64,000 nt of DNA from UBA7803 sp041395905 (GTDB taxonomy: Bacteria; Pseudomonadota; Gammaproteobacteria; Pseudomonadales; Azotimanducaceae): positions 434,001 through 498,000 of the forward strand of contig JAWKZP010000002.1 of assembly GCA_041395905.1 (NCBI GenBank), written 5' to 3'. Position numbers and translations under genes: made by a program. Position 1 is the first letter of the stretch, and each line of letters opens with the position of its first letter. This document shows positions 17,813 through 26,584 of this stretch, one piece after another. The notes below the pieces were generated by a model, which searched no databases, had not been told where the DNA came from, and saw only the letters and a list, made by a program, of their open reading frames with translations.

Positions 17813-18109
17813 ATGAGCGCAGACGGCACCTGGAACACCACCATGAACACCCCCATGGGCGCCCAGCAGGGCACCCTGACCCTCGCCACCGACGGCGGCA
17901 CGCTGACCGGCAAGCTGTCTGGGGCGCAGGGAGAGATCGAGCTCACCGACGGCACCGTGGACGGCAATGCCTTGAGCTGGAAAGCCGCCCTCACCAGCCC
18001 CATGCCCATGACCCTGGAATTCAGCGCGACGGTCGATGGCGACAGCATCAGCGGCAACGTCAAGCTGGGCGCATTCGGTAACGCCACGTTCAGCGGCACC
18101 CGCGCCTGA
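17813..18109 (+). CDS. Small all-beta protein of unknown function
   Basis: A 98-residue protein with alternating short strands and turns (GTLTLATDGGTLTGKLSG, GNVKLGAFG), rich in Gly, Thr and Ser and with no cysteine, signal peptide or membrane segment. An AGGGAGAG ribosome-binding site lies just before the ATG, which supports this start over earlier in-frame codons. The repeated T-L-T-G-K-type strand pairs suggest a small beta-sandwich or barrel. It lies upstream of the carboxylase gene on the same strand. Function unknown. Confidence 0.7.
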   Translation: MSADGTWNTTMNTPMGAQQGTLTLATDGGTLTGKLSGAQGEIELTDGTVDGNALSWKAALTSPMPMTLEFSATVDGDSISGNVKLGAFGNATFSGTRA

Positions 18110-18190
18110 GTTGAAAACCCTCGCGGCGTGCCCCGGCAGCCGGCCTGCGGCCGATGCCGGCGGCGCGTCGCACCATGCCGAGTTTCCGCA

Positions 18191-19741
18191 ATGAGCTGGC
18201 AGGACGAGATCGACGAGCTCGCACGCCGCAAGGCGCTCGCTTTCGCGATGGGCGGGGCCGACAAGGTCGCGCGGCAGCACGAGTTCAACAAGCTCACCAT
18301 TCGCGAACGCATCGACGCCATCGGCGATGCCGGAACCTTCGACGAGATCGGCACCATCGCCGGCGTCGCCCGCTACGACGAAGACGGCCAGCTGCAGGCA
18401 TTCACGCCATCCAACTTCGTGTTCGGGCTGGCCGAAATCGATGGCCGGCCCGTGATCCTGTCCGGAGACGACTTCACCGTGCGCGGCGGCTCTGCCGACG
18501 CCTCAATCGCCGGCAAGCGCAATCGCGCCGAGGGGCTGGCGCTGGAGCTGCGCCTGCCACACGTCCGCCTGGTGGACGGCATGGGCGGCGGCGGCTCGGT
18601 CAAGACCATCGAGACCGCCGGTCGCACCTACATCCCCGAGGTGCGCGGCTGGGAAACCGTGGTCCGGCATCTGGCCGTGGCACCTTCGGTATCGCTGGCA
18701 CTGGGATCGGTTGCCGGCATCGGCGCGGCCAGGGTCGCCACCAGCCATTACTCGGTGATCGTCAAAGACAGCGCCCAGATGATGATCGCCGGTCCGGCGC
18801 TGGTCGACTGGGCGAGCCTGGGCGACGTCAGCAAGGAGGAGCTGGGCGCTTCCAGGATCCATACGCGCAACGGCGCGATCGACGACGAGGCGGCAAGCGA
18901 AGCCGAAGCCTTCGCCATGTCGAAGCGGTTTCTGTCATACCTGCCCGGCAACGTCGACGAGCTGCCGCCGCTCGTCGAATCGAACGACGACCCGACGCGC
19001 CGCGAGGACTTTCTGCTCGACGTCGTACCGAAAGACCCACGCAAAGTCTACAAGATGCATCCCATCGTCGAGGCCATCGTCGATCAGGGTTCGTTCTTCG
19101 AGATCGGCCGACGCTGGGGCCGTTCCATCATCACCGGGCTCGCGCGCCTGAACGGCATACCGGTGGCACTGTTTGCCGAGAACCCCATGGTGTACGGGGG
19201 CGCCTGGACGGCGGACGCGTGCCGCAAGCTGATCCGGCTGCTGGACCTGGCCGGCACCTTTCATCTGCCGCTGGTGCATCTGGAAGACTGTCCCGGGTTC
19301 CTCATCGGCAAGCAGTCGGAGGAGCAGTCCACGATCCGCGTCGGGTCCACCGCGCTCGCGGCGCTCGGCCAGGCACCGGTGCCGTTCTGCTGCGTGATCG
19401 TGCGCAAGGCATTCGGCGTCGCCGGCGCGGCCAACCACAAGCCCGGCAGCCATCACGTGCGGCTCGCGTGGCCGTCCGGAGACTGGGGCTCGCTGCCTAT
19501 CGAGGGCGGCATCGAGGTGGCTTACAAGGCTGAGCTCGCCGAGGTGGAGGACTACGACGCGCACCTGGCGCGTATCAAGGAACGTCTGAACCGCCTGCGC
19601 TCGCCGCTGCGCTCGGCCGAGTACTTCGAGATCGAGGAGATCATCGATCCCCGCGACACGCGCGCGGCCCTCTGCCGCTGGGCGAAGCTGGCGCGCCGCG
19701 CAACCACCACGGCGCCCGCACAGTACTGGTATCGTCCCTAG
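18191..19741 (+). CDS. Acyl-CoA carboxylase carboxyltransferase subunit
   Basis: A 516-residue biotin-dependent carboxyltransferase (propionyl-CoA/methylcrotonyl-CoA/geranyl-CoA type). Both crotonase-like halves are present. The N-terminal half has VRGGSADASIAGKRN and LVDGMGGGGSVKT; the C-terminal half has NPMVYGGAWTADACRKL, the FLIGKQSE oxyanion region and RKAFGVAGAANHK. It transfers carboxyl from carboxybiotin to an acyl-CoA. The partner biotin carboxylase/BCCP subunit is not encoded nearby, so it must lie elsewhere, or this is an orphan subunit. ATG 18191 opens the conserved MSWQDEIDEL helix; earlier in-frame codons show no similarity. Confidence 0.86.
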   Translation: MSWQDEIDELARRKALAFAMGGADKVARQHEFNKLTIRERIDAIGDAGTFDEIGTIAGVARYDEDGQLQAFTPSNFVFGLAEIDGRPVILSGDDFTVRGGSADASIAGKRNRAEGLALELRLPHVRLVDGMGGGGSVKTIETAGRTYIPEVRGWETVVRHLAVAPSVSLALGSVAGIGAARVATSHYSVIVKDSAQMMIAGPALVDWASLGDVSKEELGASRIHTRNGAIDDEAASEAEAFAMSKRFLSYLPGNVDELPPLVESNDDPTRREDFLLDVVPKDPRKVYKMHPIVEAIVDQGSFFEIGRRWGRSIITGLARLNGIPVALFAENPMVYGGAWTADACRKLIRLLDLAGTFHLPLVHLEDCPGFLIGKQSEEQSTIRVGSTALAALGQAPVPFCCVIVRKAFGVAGAANHKPGSHHVRLAWPSGDWGSLPIEGGIEVAYKAELAEVEDYDAHLARIKERLNRLRSPLRSAEYFEIEEIIDPRDTRAALCRWAKLARRATTTAPAQYWYRP

Positions 19742-19760
19742 GCGGGCGGCCGCGAGCCCA

Positions 19761-20426
19761 GTGACCGATCACCCGGACTCAGCAGACACTGCGCTCGCGC
19801 CAGAAGGCGCCCGCCGATCCGAGCCTGCCCAGCCGCAACCCCCGGCACCGCTGTCTCACGCCGAACGGCTGTTCGTGCGCATGTCGTTGTGGCAGACGGT
19901 GCTGTCGGTGGCGGGCGTGTTCGTCGGCATCGTCGCGCTGTACGCGGCGCTCAACGAATCGGAGGCCGTGCGCCTGCAGACGGCTGCGGCGGTGTGGCCG
20001 TTCGTGCAGCTCTCGATCCTGGATTTTCAGACCGAGGACGGCGCCGGGTTCACCCTGACGCTGGAAAACTCGGGCGTCGGGCCGGCACGCCTGCGCGCCA
20101 TGCGCGTGGTCATCGACGGCCAGCCCAGAAGCACGTGGCGTGACGCAGTGACGGCGCTGGTCGGCGGCGAGCCGCCGCTGTTCGCACAGAACTTCGCCAG
20201 CAACCGGGTGCTGAGCCCGGGCGAGCGGATCGACATCTTCAGCACCAGCGATCCGCAGCTGGTTGCCATGCTGCGCGAGCGGGTGAGCATGGCGGACAAC
20301 AGCATCGCCTACTGCTACTGCTCGATCTTCGACGACTGCTGGGTAGCGGACAGTCGCGGCATCGGCCAGGAACCAGAGCCCGTGGCAGCCTGTCCGGACT
20401 ACGGCGAGGCACGCTTCCGCAACTGA
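19761..20426 (+). CDS. Membrane-anchored protein of unknown function
   Basis: A 221-residue protein with a proline-rich cytoplasmic N-terminus, one transmembrane segment near residues 44-64 and a periplasmic domain of about 155 residues. The domain begins with a strand pattern VWPFVQLSILDF and contains GFTLTLENSGVGPARL, which resembles Ig-like beta-sandwich domains, and ends with a cysteine-containing CYCSIFDDC motif that could form disulfides. The GTG start at 19761 lies 20 bases after the carboxylase stop. I do not recognise a named family. Confidence 0.65.
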   Translation: MTDHPDSADTALAPEGARRSEPAQPQPPAPLSHAERLFVRMSLWQTVLSVAGVFVGIVALYAALNESEAVRLQTAAAVWPFVQLSILDFQTEDGAGFTLTLENSGVGPARLRAMRVVIDGQPRSTWRDAVTALVGGEPPLFAQNFASNRVLSPGERIDIFSTSDPQLVAMLRERVSMADNSIAYCYCSIFDDCWVADSRGIGQEPEPVAACPDYGEARFRN

Positions 20427-20443
20427 GCGCTGCCGCCCGCGGG

Positions 20444-20467
20444 CCGGTGCAGAACCCTCTGCGCCGG
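20444..20467. terminator. Hairpin between convergent genes
   Basis: CCGGTGCAGA (20444-20453) pairs with TCTGCGCCGG (20458-20467), a ten-pair stem with one G-T wobble and a four-base loop. It lies between the 3' ends of the genes at 20426 and 20484 and could end transcription from both sides, although no T-tract is present. Confidence 0.5.
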
Positions 20468-20483
20468 AGTGCCGGCAAGCGCT

Positions 20484-21341
20484 TCAGGGTTCCGGCACGG
20501 CCCCCGTCAGCAGCTCGAGAACCTCCGCCAGCGTCGCATCCGGCGCATCCTTCAAGGTCGCCAGCCGCCGGTACAGGTCCGCCGCCCCCAGATGGAACGC
20601 GCCCGGCAGCCCGGCCGCCTCGAAGGTCGCGGCGATCTCTTCCATCTCACCGACGAAACGCCAGGCCTTGGCCGCGGTCGCGCGCGCGGTCAACTCGGCG
20701 CGCTCCGCGAGACCCTGCTGCGACAGCGACCACTCGCCGAGCAGGCCCGGCGCGACGCCTTCCGCCTCCGCCAGCGCCCGCACCGCGAGCAGCAGCGCGC
20801 TGCTGCCTTTGGTGTACGCCGCATACGCCATCTTCAGCGCCGAGGCGGCGCCTGGCCGCGCCGCCAGGCTTCCGTGCAGCGCTTCGTTCATCGCCACGGC
20901 CTGCAACGGACCTGCGGCGAACCAGTCCGCCACCATCCCCGCCCGAGGTCCGGACAGGTACAGCCGCGTGCTGCCGGGCCGCAGTGCCGGCGGTCCGACG
21001 ATGCCGCCGTCGACGAAGCCCGGGCCGACTAGCGCGTGAATCTGTCGAGCGCTGGCCGGCGAGATCGCGTTGCCGTCGACATAGGTTCCGGCAAAGCCAG
21101 CAGCCACCACGGCGCCGGCAAGCTCGAGCGCCGCGGCCGGCGGGCATACGGAGATCACGCCGTCGCAGCAGCGCGCCAGCTCGTCGAGGTCCGCCAGCGA
21201 CTGCAGCCCCACCGACGCCGCACGCGCAGCGGTCGCAGCGCTGCGTCCTGCGGCAACCCAGCAAACCTCGTGGCCCGAGGCTGCCAGCGTTGCCGCCACC
21301 GTCACGCCCATGGCGCCAGGATGCAGCACGCCGATCTTCAC
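20484..21341 (-). CDS. NAD(P)-dependent oxidoreductase, beta-hydroxyacid dehydrogenase type with DUF1932
   Basis: A 285-residue protein with an N-terminal Rossmann domain (MKIGVLHPGAMG, with the GxMG variant of the 6-phosphogluconate/3-hydroxyisobutyrate dehydrogenase family) and a helical C-terminal domain of the DUF1932 type. The cofactor loop, the DGNAISPAS and FVDGGIVGPP segments and the SALKMAYAAYTKG helix, where the catalytic lysine of the family sits, are all visible. Substrate is unknown. Its ATG overlaps the stop of the upstream M20 amidohydrolase gene (ATGA), so the two are probably translated together, perhaps as a small catabolic unit. Confidence 0.78.
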   Translation of the reverse strand: MKIGVLHPGAMGVTVAATLAASGHEVCWVAAGRSAATAARAASVGLQSLADLDELARCCDGVISVCPPAAALELAGAVVAAGFAGTYVDGNAISPASARQIHALVGPGFVDGGIVGPPALRPGSTRLYLSGPRAGMVADWFAAGPLQAVAMNEALHGSLAARPGAASALKMAYAAYTKGSSALLLAVRALAEAEGVAPGLLGEWSLSQQGLAERAELTARATAAKAWRFVGEMEEIAATFEAAGLPGAFHLGAADLYRRLATLKDAPDATLAEVLELLTGAVPEP

Positions 21342-22765
21342 AGCCGGTAATCCAGCGGCGGTTTGCGGTCGCCCAGCAGCGCCTGATACTTGAAGTTGCC
21401 GCCGCGCCGTTGCTCCAGCTCGACCCGGGCTTCCTCGATGGTCACGGGCGCCTCGAACAGATCAGCCGCAGTCACCGCCAGCAGCCGTGCCGCCAGCAGC
21501 ATCCCCTTGCTGCCGATGCTGGTGCCGCCCGCGGCCACCGCCTGCCAGCTGTGGGCCGGCGTACCCGGCACCCAGGTGGCGGCATTGAAGCCCACCGTGG
21601 GCACGTTCCAGCTGACGTCGCCGACATCCGTCGAGCCCATGCCCTGATGGAACATGAACGCCTGCACTTCGGCCGCCGAAGCCAGCGCCGGCAGGTTGCC
21701 GCTCAGCGTCCGGCGGATCTGCTCGGCAAAGGTGCGCTCCGCATCGTCATAGGTGACCCCGCCGAGCTTCTGCAGGTTGCGGTACATGAGCCGGGCCAGC
21801 ACGTCGTTGGGCAGCAGTGGATAGTTGCCGTGCATGACCTCGTACGACATCTGCGTGCCCGTGCCGAGCGCGGCCGCCCGGGCTGCCTGCACCACGCGCT
21901 CGAACAGTGCCAGCGTCGTCTCGGCGCTCGGATGGCGCACGTAGTAGTAGACCTGCGCGTGCTCCGGCACGATGTTGGGGGCGTCACCGCCGTCGGTGAT
22001 CACGTAGTGGATACGGCTTTCCTGCGGGATGTGCTCGCGCATCAGGTTGACCATGAAGTTCATGGCTTCGACCCCGTCCAGCGCCGAACGGCCACGCTCC
22101 GGAGCCGCAGCCGCGTGGGCGGCAATGCCTTTGAATGTGAAGCGGCCTGACTTGTTGGCCGTGCTGGACGCGGGAGACGCGTCGTTGCGATCGCTCGGAT
22201 GCCAGTGCAGCACCACCTCGACATCGTCGAACAGGCCCGCCCGGGTCATGTAGACCTTGCCCGACCCGCCTTCCTCAGCCGGCGTGCCGTAGACGCGCAC
22301 CGTACCCTGGGTTCCGGTCTCGGCCAGCCACGCCGCCAGGGCGGCACCCGCCGTGGCGGATGCGGCGCCGAACAGATGGTGGCCGCACGCATGTCCGGGC
22401 GCACCCTGCTCGAGCGGCTGGCGCACCGGCAGCGCCGCCTGCGACAGCCCGGGCAGCGCGTCGAATTCGGCCAGGATGGCGATCACCGGCCAGCCGCTGC
22501 CCGCGCTGGCGACGAACGCAGTCGGCATCTCCGCAACGCCGGCCTCCACGTCGAAGCCACGCTGACGCAGAAAGTCCTGCAGCTGTGCGCTGCTGCCCTG
22601 CTCGAGATAGCCCAGCTCCGCACGGCGCCAGATATCGCCGGCCAGCGCCGTGCCGGCATCCGCCTGCGCCTCGACGAACGGCAGCACCGCGTCGCCGGCG
22701 CGCGCCGCCGCCACCAGCAACAGCAGCAGCGACAGGACCACGGCAGACATGAGCATTCGGGACAT
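21338..22765 (-). CDS. Exported M20-family amidohydrolase (AbgB-like)
   Basis: A 475-residue M20 metallohydrolase with an N-terminal signal peptide (MSRMLMSAVVLSLLLLLVAAARA), so it is likely periplasmic. Metal-binding motifs include the HACGHHLFG block and PAEEGGSGK. The catalytic and dimerisation domains are both present and the C-terminal half has the usual QGMGSTDVGDVSW segment. Relatives cleave N-acyl or p-aminobenzoyl-glutamate amides. AGGAGG precedes the ATG at 22765 and decides the start; the frame is open further upstream without similarity. Confidence 0.85.
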   Translation of the reverse strand: MSRMLMSAVVLSLLLLLVAAARAGDAVLPFVEAQADAGTALAGDIWRRAELGYLEQGSSAQLQDFLRQRGFDVEAGVAEMPTAFVASAGSGWPVIAILAEFDALPGLSQAALPVRQPLEQGAPGHACGHHLFGAASATAGAALAAWLAETGTQGTVRVYGTPAEEGGSGKVYMTRAGLFDDVEVVLHWHPSDRNDASPASSTANKSGRFTFKGIAAHAAAAPERGRSALDGVEAMNFMVNLMREHIPQESRIHYVITDGGDAPNIVPEHAQVYYYVRHPSAETTLALFERVVQAARAAALGTGTQMSYEVMHGNYPLLPNDVLARLMYRNLQKLGGVTYDDAERTFAEQIRRTLSGNLPALASAAEVQAFMFHQGMGSTDVGDVSWNVPTVGFNAATWVPGTPAHSWQAVAAGGTSIGSKGMLLAARLLAVTAADLFEAPVTIEEARVELEQRRGGNFKYQALLGDRKPPLDYRL

Positions 22766-22977
22766 TCTGGATCCTCCTGGGCACGATCGAGCCGACGACT
22801 CTGCCGAGCGCCCCGGCAAACCGCAAGCCGGAGCTGCCCGCAGCGCGTGCCAAAGCCGCCGGCACCGGCGCGCGGCCAGCGACCGGACTGTCAAACACGT
22901 TCAGCTCCGGTTAAGGTAGCGCCCGCCAAGCTGAATCCATGGACGTGGGGTTCATCGGCAAAGGACGGAGGATCGGG

Positions 22978-23391
22978 ATGAAGCACCGGACATCAGGCAT
23001 CCACTGCCGCCGCACCAAGCGCCTGGCGGCGTGCGCTGCCGCTGCTCTGCTGGGCTGTGCGGCGCTTCCGGCAGCGTTCGCGCTGACGCCGCACGCCCAG
23101 CCCGACGCCGCCCGGCCGAACGCCGAGGCGCTGCTGGCCCGCGGCGTCGAGGTGAGCCGCATCGACGACGCGCGTTCGACGACGGACTTCGACCCGCTGG
23201 ACGATCAGCACGTGCTGCTCACCACCGAAGACGACGCCCGCTACCTGCTGACTCTGAACCGGGAGTGTCCGAGCCTGCGCTGGGCGCGTCACGTCGGCGT
23301 CACGACCTCAGGCGATGCCATCTGGGCAGGGTTCGATGCGCTCACCGCGGACGGACAGTCCTGCCAGATTCGCGAGATTCATCGCCTCTGA
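22978..23391 (+). CDS. Exported DUF6491-like small protein
   Basis: A 137-residue protein with an N-terminal signal sequence (RLAACAAAALLGCAALPAAFA). The mature part fits a DUF6491-type pattern: DPLDDQHVLLTTEDDARYLLTLNRECPSL, then a second strand pair and a terminal CQIREIHRL, with two cysteines that could pair in the periplasm. LLGC could also act as a lipobox, although leucine before glycine is unusual. GGAGGATC just upstream supports ATG 22978 rather than the in-frame ATG at 22939. A second member of this family is encoded at 52.5 kb. Function is unknown. Confidence 0.7.
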   Translation: MKHRTSGIHCRRTKRLAACAAAALLGCAALPAAFALTPHAQPDAARPNAEALLARGVEVSRIDDARSTTDFDPLDDQHVLLTTEDDARYLLTLNRECPSLRWARHVGVTTSGDAIWAGFDALTADGQSCQIREIHRL

Positions 23392-23396
23392 CGCCG

Positions 23397-23418
23397 GCGG
23401 GGCAGGCTGCGGCCCCGC
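23397..23418. terminator. Hairpin between convergent genes
   Basis: GCGGGGC (23397-23403) pairs perfectly with GCCCCGC (23412-23418) across an eight-base loop. It fills the gap between the convergent DUF6491-like gene and the end of the TonB-like operon, without a T-tract. Confidence 0.45.
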
Positions 23419-24357
23419 TCAGGTCGGCAGAAAATGCACGGGGTAGTTTATGGTGGTGGTGCCCACTTCGCGCTTGCCGAAATCGAACAGGCGCACGCGA
23501 TTGACGATCTTCGCCACCAACTCCTCGTCGGCGAGCTCGGAGGCCACCACCTGAACGCCGGCCACGTGACCGGAGGGATCGATGATCAGCTCCAGCACCA
23601 CCTTGCCCTGCAGCGTGGGATCGCTGCGCAGCGCGCGGTTGTAGATGGCGAAGATCGCCCCCTTGTTGGCGTCGAACACGCGCCGGATCTCCTCGATGCT
23701 GCGCTGGCGCGGATCGATCGGCTTGGGCGCGCGCACGCCGCCGTTGCCCTCGCTGCCCTCCGGCACTTCGACCCTGGTGGTCTCGCGGCCCGAAAGCGCC
23801 ACGCCGCCCGTCTCCCGTGACAACGCGGCCACGTTGACGCCGGCGCTGCGGGTGCCCTGTTTCGAGGTCAGCACCGAGCGGTCGATGGTCGCCGCCTCCC
23901 CCGCGCCGCGCTGAATGGCGGCGGTATCCTGGAGCTTGCTCACGTCCACGGCATCGCGCATGTCGGCAAAGGCGTCCTTGAACGCCAGCAATCCGGATAC
24001 CGCGGCCTTCTCACGCGCATCGGCGACGGTGGGCTCGGGCTTCGGCGTGGTCTGCGGCTCGGGTTTGGGTTCCGGCGGCTTCTCCTTGACCTGTTCCGGC
24101 TCCTTCACCTCCGGCGCCGGCGGCGGCGGCGGTATCACCGGCTTGGGTTTTTCCAGCACGATGCGCGCGAGCTGCGGCGGCAGCTCCTCGAGCACCTTGC
24201 GATCGGGCTCGGGCAGCGGCAGGAACGGCAACACCAGGCCGCACAGAAACAGCACCACGAAGCAACCGCCCAGCCAGCGGCGCAGACGCTTCACGTCCGG
24301 CCGGCCGAGGTCCCAGGGCAGCGAGAAGTCGTTGACGTGAAAAACCATGGTGCTCAT
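23419..24357 (-). CDS. TonB-like protein with AgmX/PglI C-terminal domain
   Basis: A 312-residue inner-membrane-anchored energy transducer. A short cytoplasmic N-terminus is followed by a transmembrane helix near residues 30-50 (CFVVLFLCGLVLPFL), a proline/lysine/glutamate-rich spacer at about 65-115, and a C-terminal domain that begins SIEEIRRVFDANKGAIFAIYNRAL and continues GKVVLELIIDPSGHV. This last domain is the AgmX/PglI type known from Myxococcus gliding proteins, structurally related to TonB. It is the last gene of the operon and overlaps the upstream ExbD gene by four bases. It probably relays proton-motive force from the ExbB/ExbD motor to periplasmic or outer-membrane partners. Confidence 0.8.
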   Translation of the reverse strand: MSTMVFHVNDFSLPWDLGRPDVKRLRRWLGGCFVVLFLCGLVLPFLPLPEPDRKVLEELPPQLARIVLEKPKPVIPPPPPAPEVKEPEQVKEKPPEPKPEPQTTPKPEPTVADAREKAAVSGLLAFKDAFADMRDAVDVSKLQDTAAIQRGAGEAATIDRSVLTSKQGTRSAGVNVAALSRETGGVALSGRETTRVEVPEGSEGNGGVRAPKPIDPRQRSIEEIRRVFDANKGAIFAIYNRALRSDPTLQGKVVLELIIDPSGHVAGVQVVASELADEELVAKIVNRVRLFDFGKREVGTTTINYPVHFLPT

Positions 24358-24917
24358 CCGGCATCCCTCCCGGCAACCGGTGCGCCGACGGCGGCGTCAC
24401 CCAGCGCGGCCTGAGCGCCCGCCGGCAGCGCGCCATCCGGGCTCAGCCGGTTCACCGCCAGAGAGATCTGCGCGAAATCGGCGGCCTGACAGCTGAGCAT
24501 GATCTTCTTGAGCAGCCAGTACGGCAGCTCCCGGTCACCCATGATCGTCACCTCGAACCCGCCTTCCGGCATCTCGCCGCGGCGTTCCGCCTGGTAGGCG
24601 AGCTCTTCCCGCAGGCCCTCGATGACACCGGCATCGGCAGCGAACGACTCGGAGACCTTGGCCACCGGACGCCCCTGCACCACCACGTCGTCCTCGCTGA
24701 CGGATACCACCAGCCGGTTCTGCGGGCGCTGCTCGGACATGGAGTCCGGGAGCTTGATCTTGGACGAGGTCTGCAGCACCTCCACCTCCGAGGAGTTCAC
24801 CATCAGGAAGAACACCAGAATGGTGAAGATGTCCATCAGGGATACCAGGTTGAGCGAGGCCGGCCGCCCGTGCTTGCGTTGCGCACCCCGGCGCTGCTGG
24901 TGACGCACTCTGCTCAT
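24354..24917 (-). CDS. ExbD/TolR-type biopolymer transport protein (proton-path Asp present)
   Basis: A 187-residue ExbD/TolR homologue. One transmembrane helix near residues 24-43 contains SLMDIFTILVFFLMV, with D29 in the position of the essential proton-carrying aspartate of ExbD and TolR. The periplasmic domain (NRLVVSVSEDDVVVQG, then VTIMGDRELPYWLLKKIM) matches the family. It overlaps both neighbours by four bases (ATGA), implying fixed stoichiometry by coupled translation with the other ExbD and the AgmX-like protein. Confidence 0.85.
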   Translation of the reverse strand: MSRVRHQQRRGAQRKHGRPASLNLVSLMDIFTILVFFLMVNSSEVEVLQTSSKIKLPDSMSEQRPQNRLVVSVSEDDVVVQGRPVAKVSESFAADAGVIEGLREELAYQAERRGEMPEGGFEVTIMGDRELPYWLLKKIMLSCQAADFAQISLAVNRLSPDGALPAGAQAALGDAAVGAPVAGRDAG

Positions 24918-25462
24918 GACCGTGCCCCCTGCGTGCCTGCGGCGGCTGCAGCGACCCCGGAGGAGGCGGACGCCGGCGCATCGCCGAGGGAAATCACGGG
25001 AAACAGCTCTGCCTGCACGACCTCGAGATGCTGCACGGTGGCGTAGGACCGCACGCGGTCCATCACCGACACGAGCGTCTGGTAGCTGATGTCGTCCTCG
25101 AGCAGCACCATGATGTCGCGCTTGTCGGGCATGCGCCGCTTGAGCTCCTGCATCACCAGGGACAGCGTGGCGTAGTCGTAGTCACCGCCGACCATGGGCA
25201 CGCTCTTGATGGTGCCGCCGCGGCCGTCGGCAACCTTGAAGCCCGTGTGGCTCACCACCACCTCGAGATGCACGGTGTCCGGGTCGAACGCCGCCGCCGC
25301 GGCCTCGCCGCTGGGAAAATTCAGGTCGATCACGGTGGTGTGGGTAAACACCATCGACAGCAGCAGGACCGGCACCAGCACGATCATGAGGTTCATGAAC
25401 GGGGTGACGTCCAGGTCTGCCGCTTCCTGATGTTTGTGCTTGCGATGCTTGATCCGGTCCAT
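24914..25462 (-). CDS. ExbD/TolR-type protein lacking the transmembrane Asp
   Basis: A 182-residue ExbD/TolR homologue with a basic N-terminus and a transmembrane helix near residues 20-41. The family motif VTPF-[I]D reads VTPFMNLMIVLV, so asparagine N24 replaces the aspartate that carries protons in ExbD/TolR. The periplasmic domain contains IMVLLEDDISYQTLVSVMDRV, typical of the family. The neighbouring ExbD keeps the aspartate, so the two subunits may have divided roles within one motor. A 105-base gap separates it from the ExbB gene, the largest gap inside the TPR-motor part of the operon. Confidence 0.82.
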   Translation of the reverse strand: MDRIKHRKHKHQEAADLDVTPFMNLMIVLVPVLLLSMVFTHTTVIDLNFPSGEAAAAAFDPDTVHLEVVVSHTGFKVADGRGGTIKSVPMVGGDYDYATLSLVMQELKRRMPDKRDIMVLLEDDISYQTLVSVMDRVRSYATVQHLEVVQAELFPVISLGDAPASASSGVAAAAAGTQGARS

Positions 25463-25567
25463 GAGTCAGCTCCGACCCTGTTGTTCTGCTGTCCCGCGCC
25501 CTGCGGGCCTGCCATTTCGTCACGGCACGCGCCGGCAGCACCGGGCGCGCTGCCCGCGGCCGCCGTA

Positions 25568-26257
25568 TCAGCCGGCCGACGCGGCCGTTTTCGCCGCGGC
25601 GCCCTGAGCAGCGGCGGGTGCGGCCCGGTCCTCGCCTTCCATCAGGTTCAGGAACTTGACCACCGCGATCTCCAGGCTCTCGACGATGGCGCTGGTCTTC
25701 GACTGCAGCATGGAATGAACCAGCAGCAGCGGAATGGCGACCATCAGACCGAAGGCGGTCGTGTTCATGGCAATGGAGATGCTCTGCGACAGCAGCGTGG
25801 CCTTCTCTGCCGGGTCGGCATTGGCGACGGCCGTGAAGGCGGCAATCAGGCCGATGATGGTGCCGAGCAGCCCCAGCAGCGTGGCGATGTTGGCAAAGGT
25901 GGCCAGATAGGGCGTGCGCCGCTCGATGTTGGGCAGCACTTCCAGCAGGCCTTCCTCCATGGCGTACTCGATGTCGTCGCGACGGCGCGAGGTGGACTTC
26001 CGGTTCATGCCGTCGGCGATGATTCTGCTCACCGCGGATTTCGACTTCTGCACCAGCCCCGCCAGCTCACGGCTTTTGCGCTGCCTGAGCAGGGTCAGAA
26101 TCTGGTCGAAGTCGCGGCGGTTGATGCGCGTCTGGTTGGCCAGATAGAAGTAGCGCTCCATCGCGATGGCCAGCCCCACCGCCAGCACCACCGCTATGGG
26201 GTACATGAAGGGGCCGCCCTGCTGAAAGAAGCTGACGACGGTTGCATACATGTCCAT
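25568..26257 (-). CDS. ExbB/TolQ/MotA-type proton channel protein
   Basis: A 229-residue inner-membrane proton-channel subunit of the ExbB/TolQ family. Three transmembrane segments are visible near residues 16-38, 117-140 and 155-182; the long cytoplasmic loop lies between the first two. TM2 has ATLLGLLGTIIGLIAAF and TM3 has NTTAFGLMVAIPLLLVH, where the conserved threonine of the proton path is found. The C-terminal tail is Ala-rich. GGAGGAG precedes the start. With the two ExbD proteins it should form the motor that powers the TonB-like protein encoded downstream. Confidence 0.9.
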   Translation of the reverse strand: MDMYATVVSFFQQGGPFMYPIAVVLAVGLAIAMERYFYLANQTRINRRDFDQILTLLRQRKSRELAGLVQKSKSAVSRIIADGMNRKSTSRRRDDIEYAMEEGLLEVLPNIERRTPYLATFANIATLLGLLGTIIGLIAAFTAVANADPAEKATLLSQSISIAMNTTAFGLMVAIPLLLVHSMLQSKTSAIVESLEIAVVKFLNLMEGEDRAAPAAAQGAAAKTAASAG

Positions 26258-26260
26258 TTC

Positions 26261-26584
26261 TCACTCCTCCGGGTGATTTCCTTGCAGATTCTCGAAGTAG
26301 GTCAGCTCGCGCCGGTACGCCGGTGGGTACAGACGTCGGAACAGCTCCACCTCGGTGAACTCGGTGTCGAGATCGATCTCCGGCAATCCTTTCGGCTGCT
26401 GCCAGGGAACGATATACAGAACCTTCGGCAGCTCTTCGTTGCCGGAGATCACGGTTTCATCCAGCTCGATGACGCCCGCGGGCATGCTCGCCTCCTCAGC
26501 CACCGCCGGCAGCGCCAGGGTCAGACTGACGAGCAGGGCCAGCAGCGGCGGGCCGATCCGGTCAGACGGTACGACGGTCATCAC
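26261..26584 (-). CDS. Small exported protein of unknown function in TonB-like operon
   Basis: A 107-residue protein with a signal peptide (LLALLVSLTLALPAVA) and a mature part of about 78 residues: VIELDETVISGNEELPKVLYIVPW, then EFTEVELFRRLYPPAYRREL. No family name is recognised. The gene ends three bases before the ExbB start and its own start overlaps the stop of the lipoprotein TPR gene by four bases. Its conserved position between an ExbB gene and TPR lipoprotein genes suggests a periplasmic adaptor of the motor, which is inference. Confidence 0.75.
   Translation of the reverse strand: MMTVVPSDRIGPPLLALLVSLTLALPAVAEEASMPAGVIELDETVISGNEELPKVLYIVPWQQPKGLPEIDLDTEFTEVELFRRLYPPAYRRELTYFENLQGNHPEE

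Noticed and set aside
25568..26257. ExbB-like protein as a flagellar MotA
   Set aside because: No MotB with peptidoglycan-binding domain follows; two ExbD-type genes and an AgmX-like gene do.
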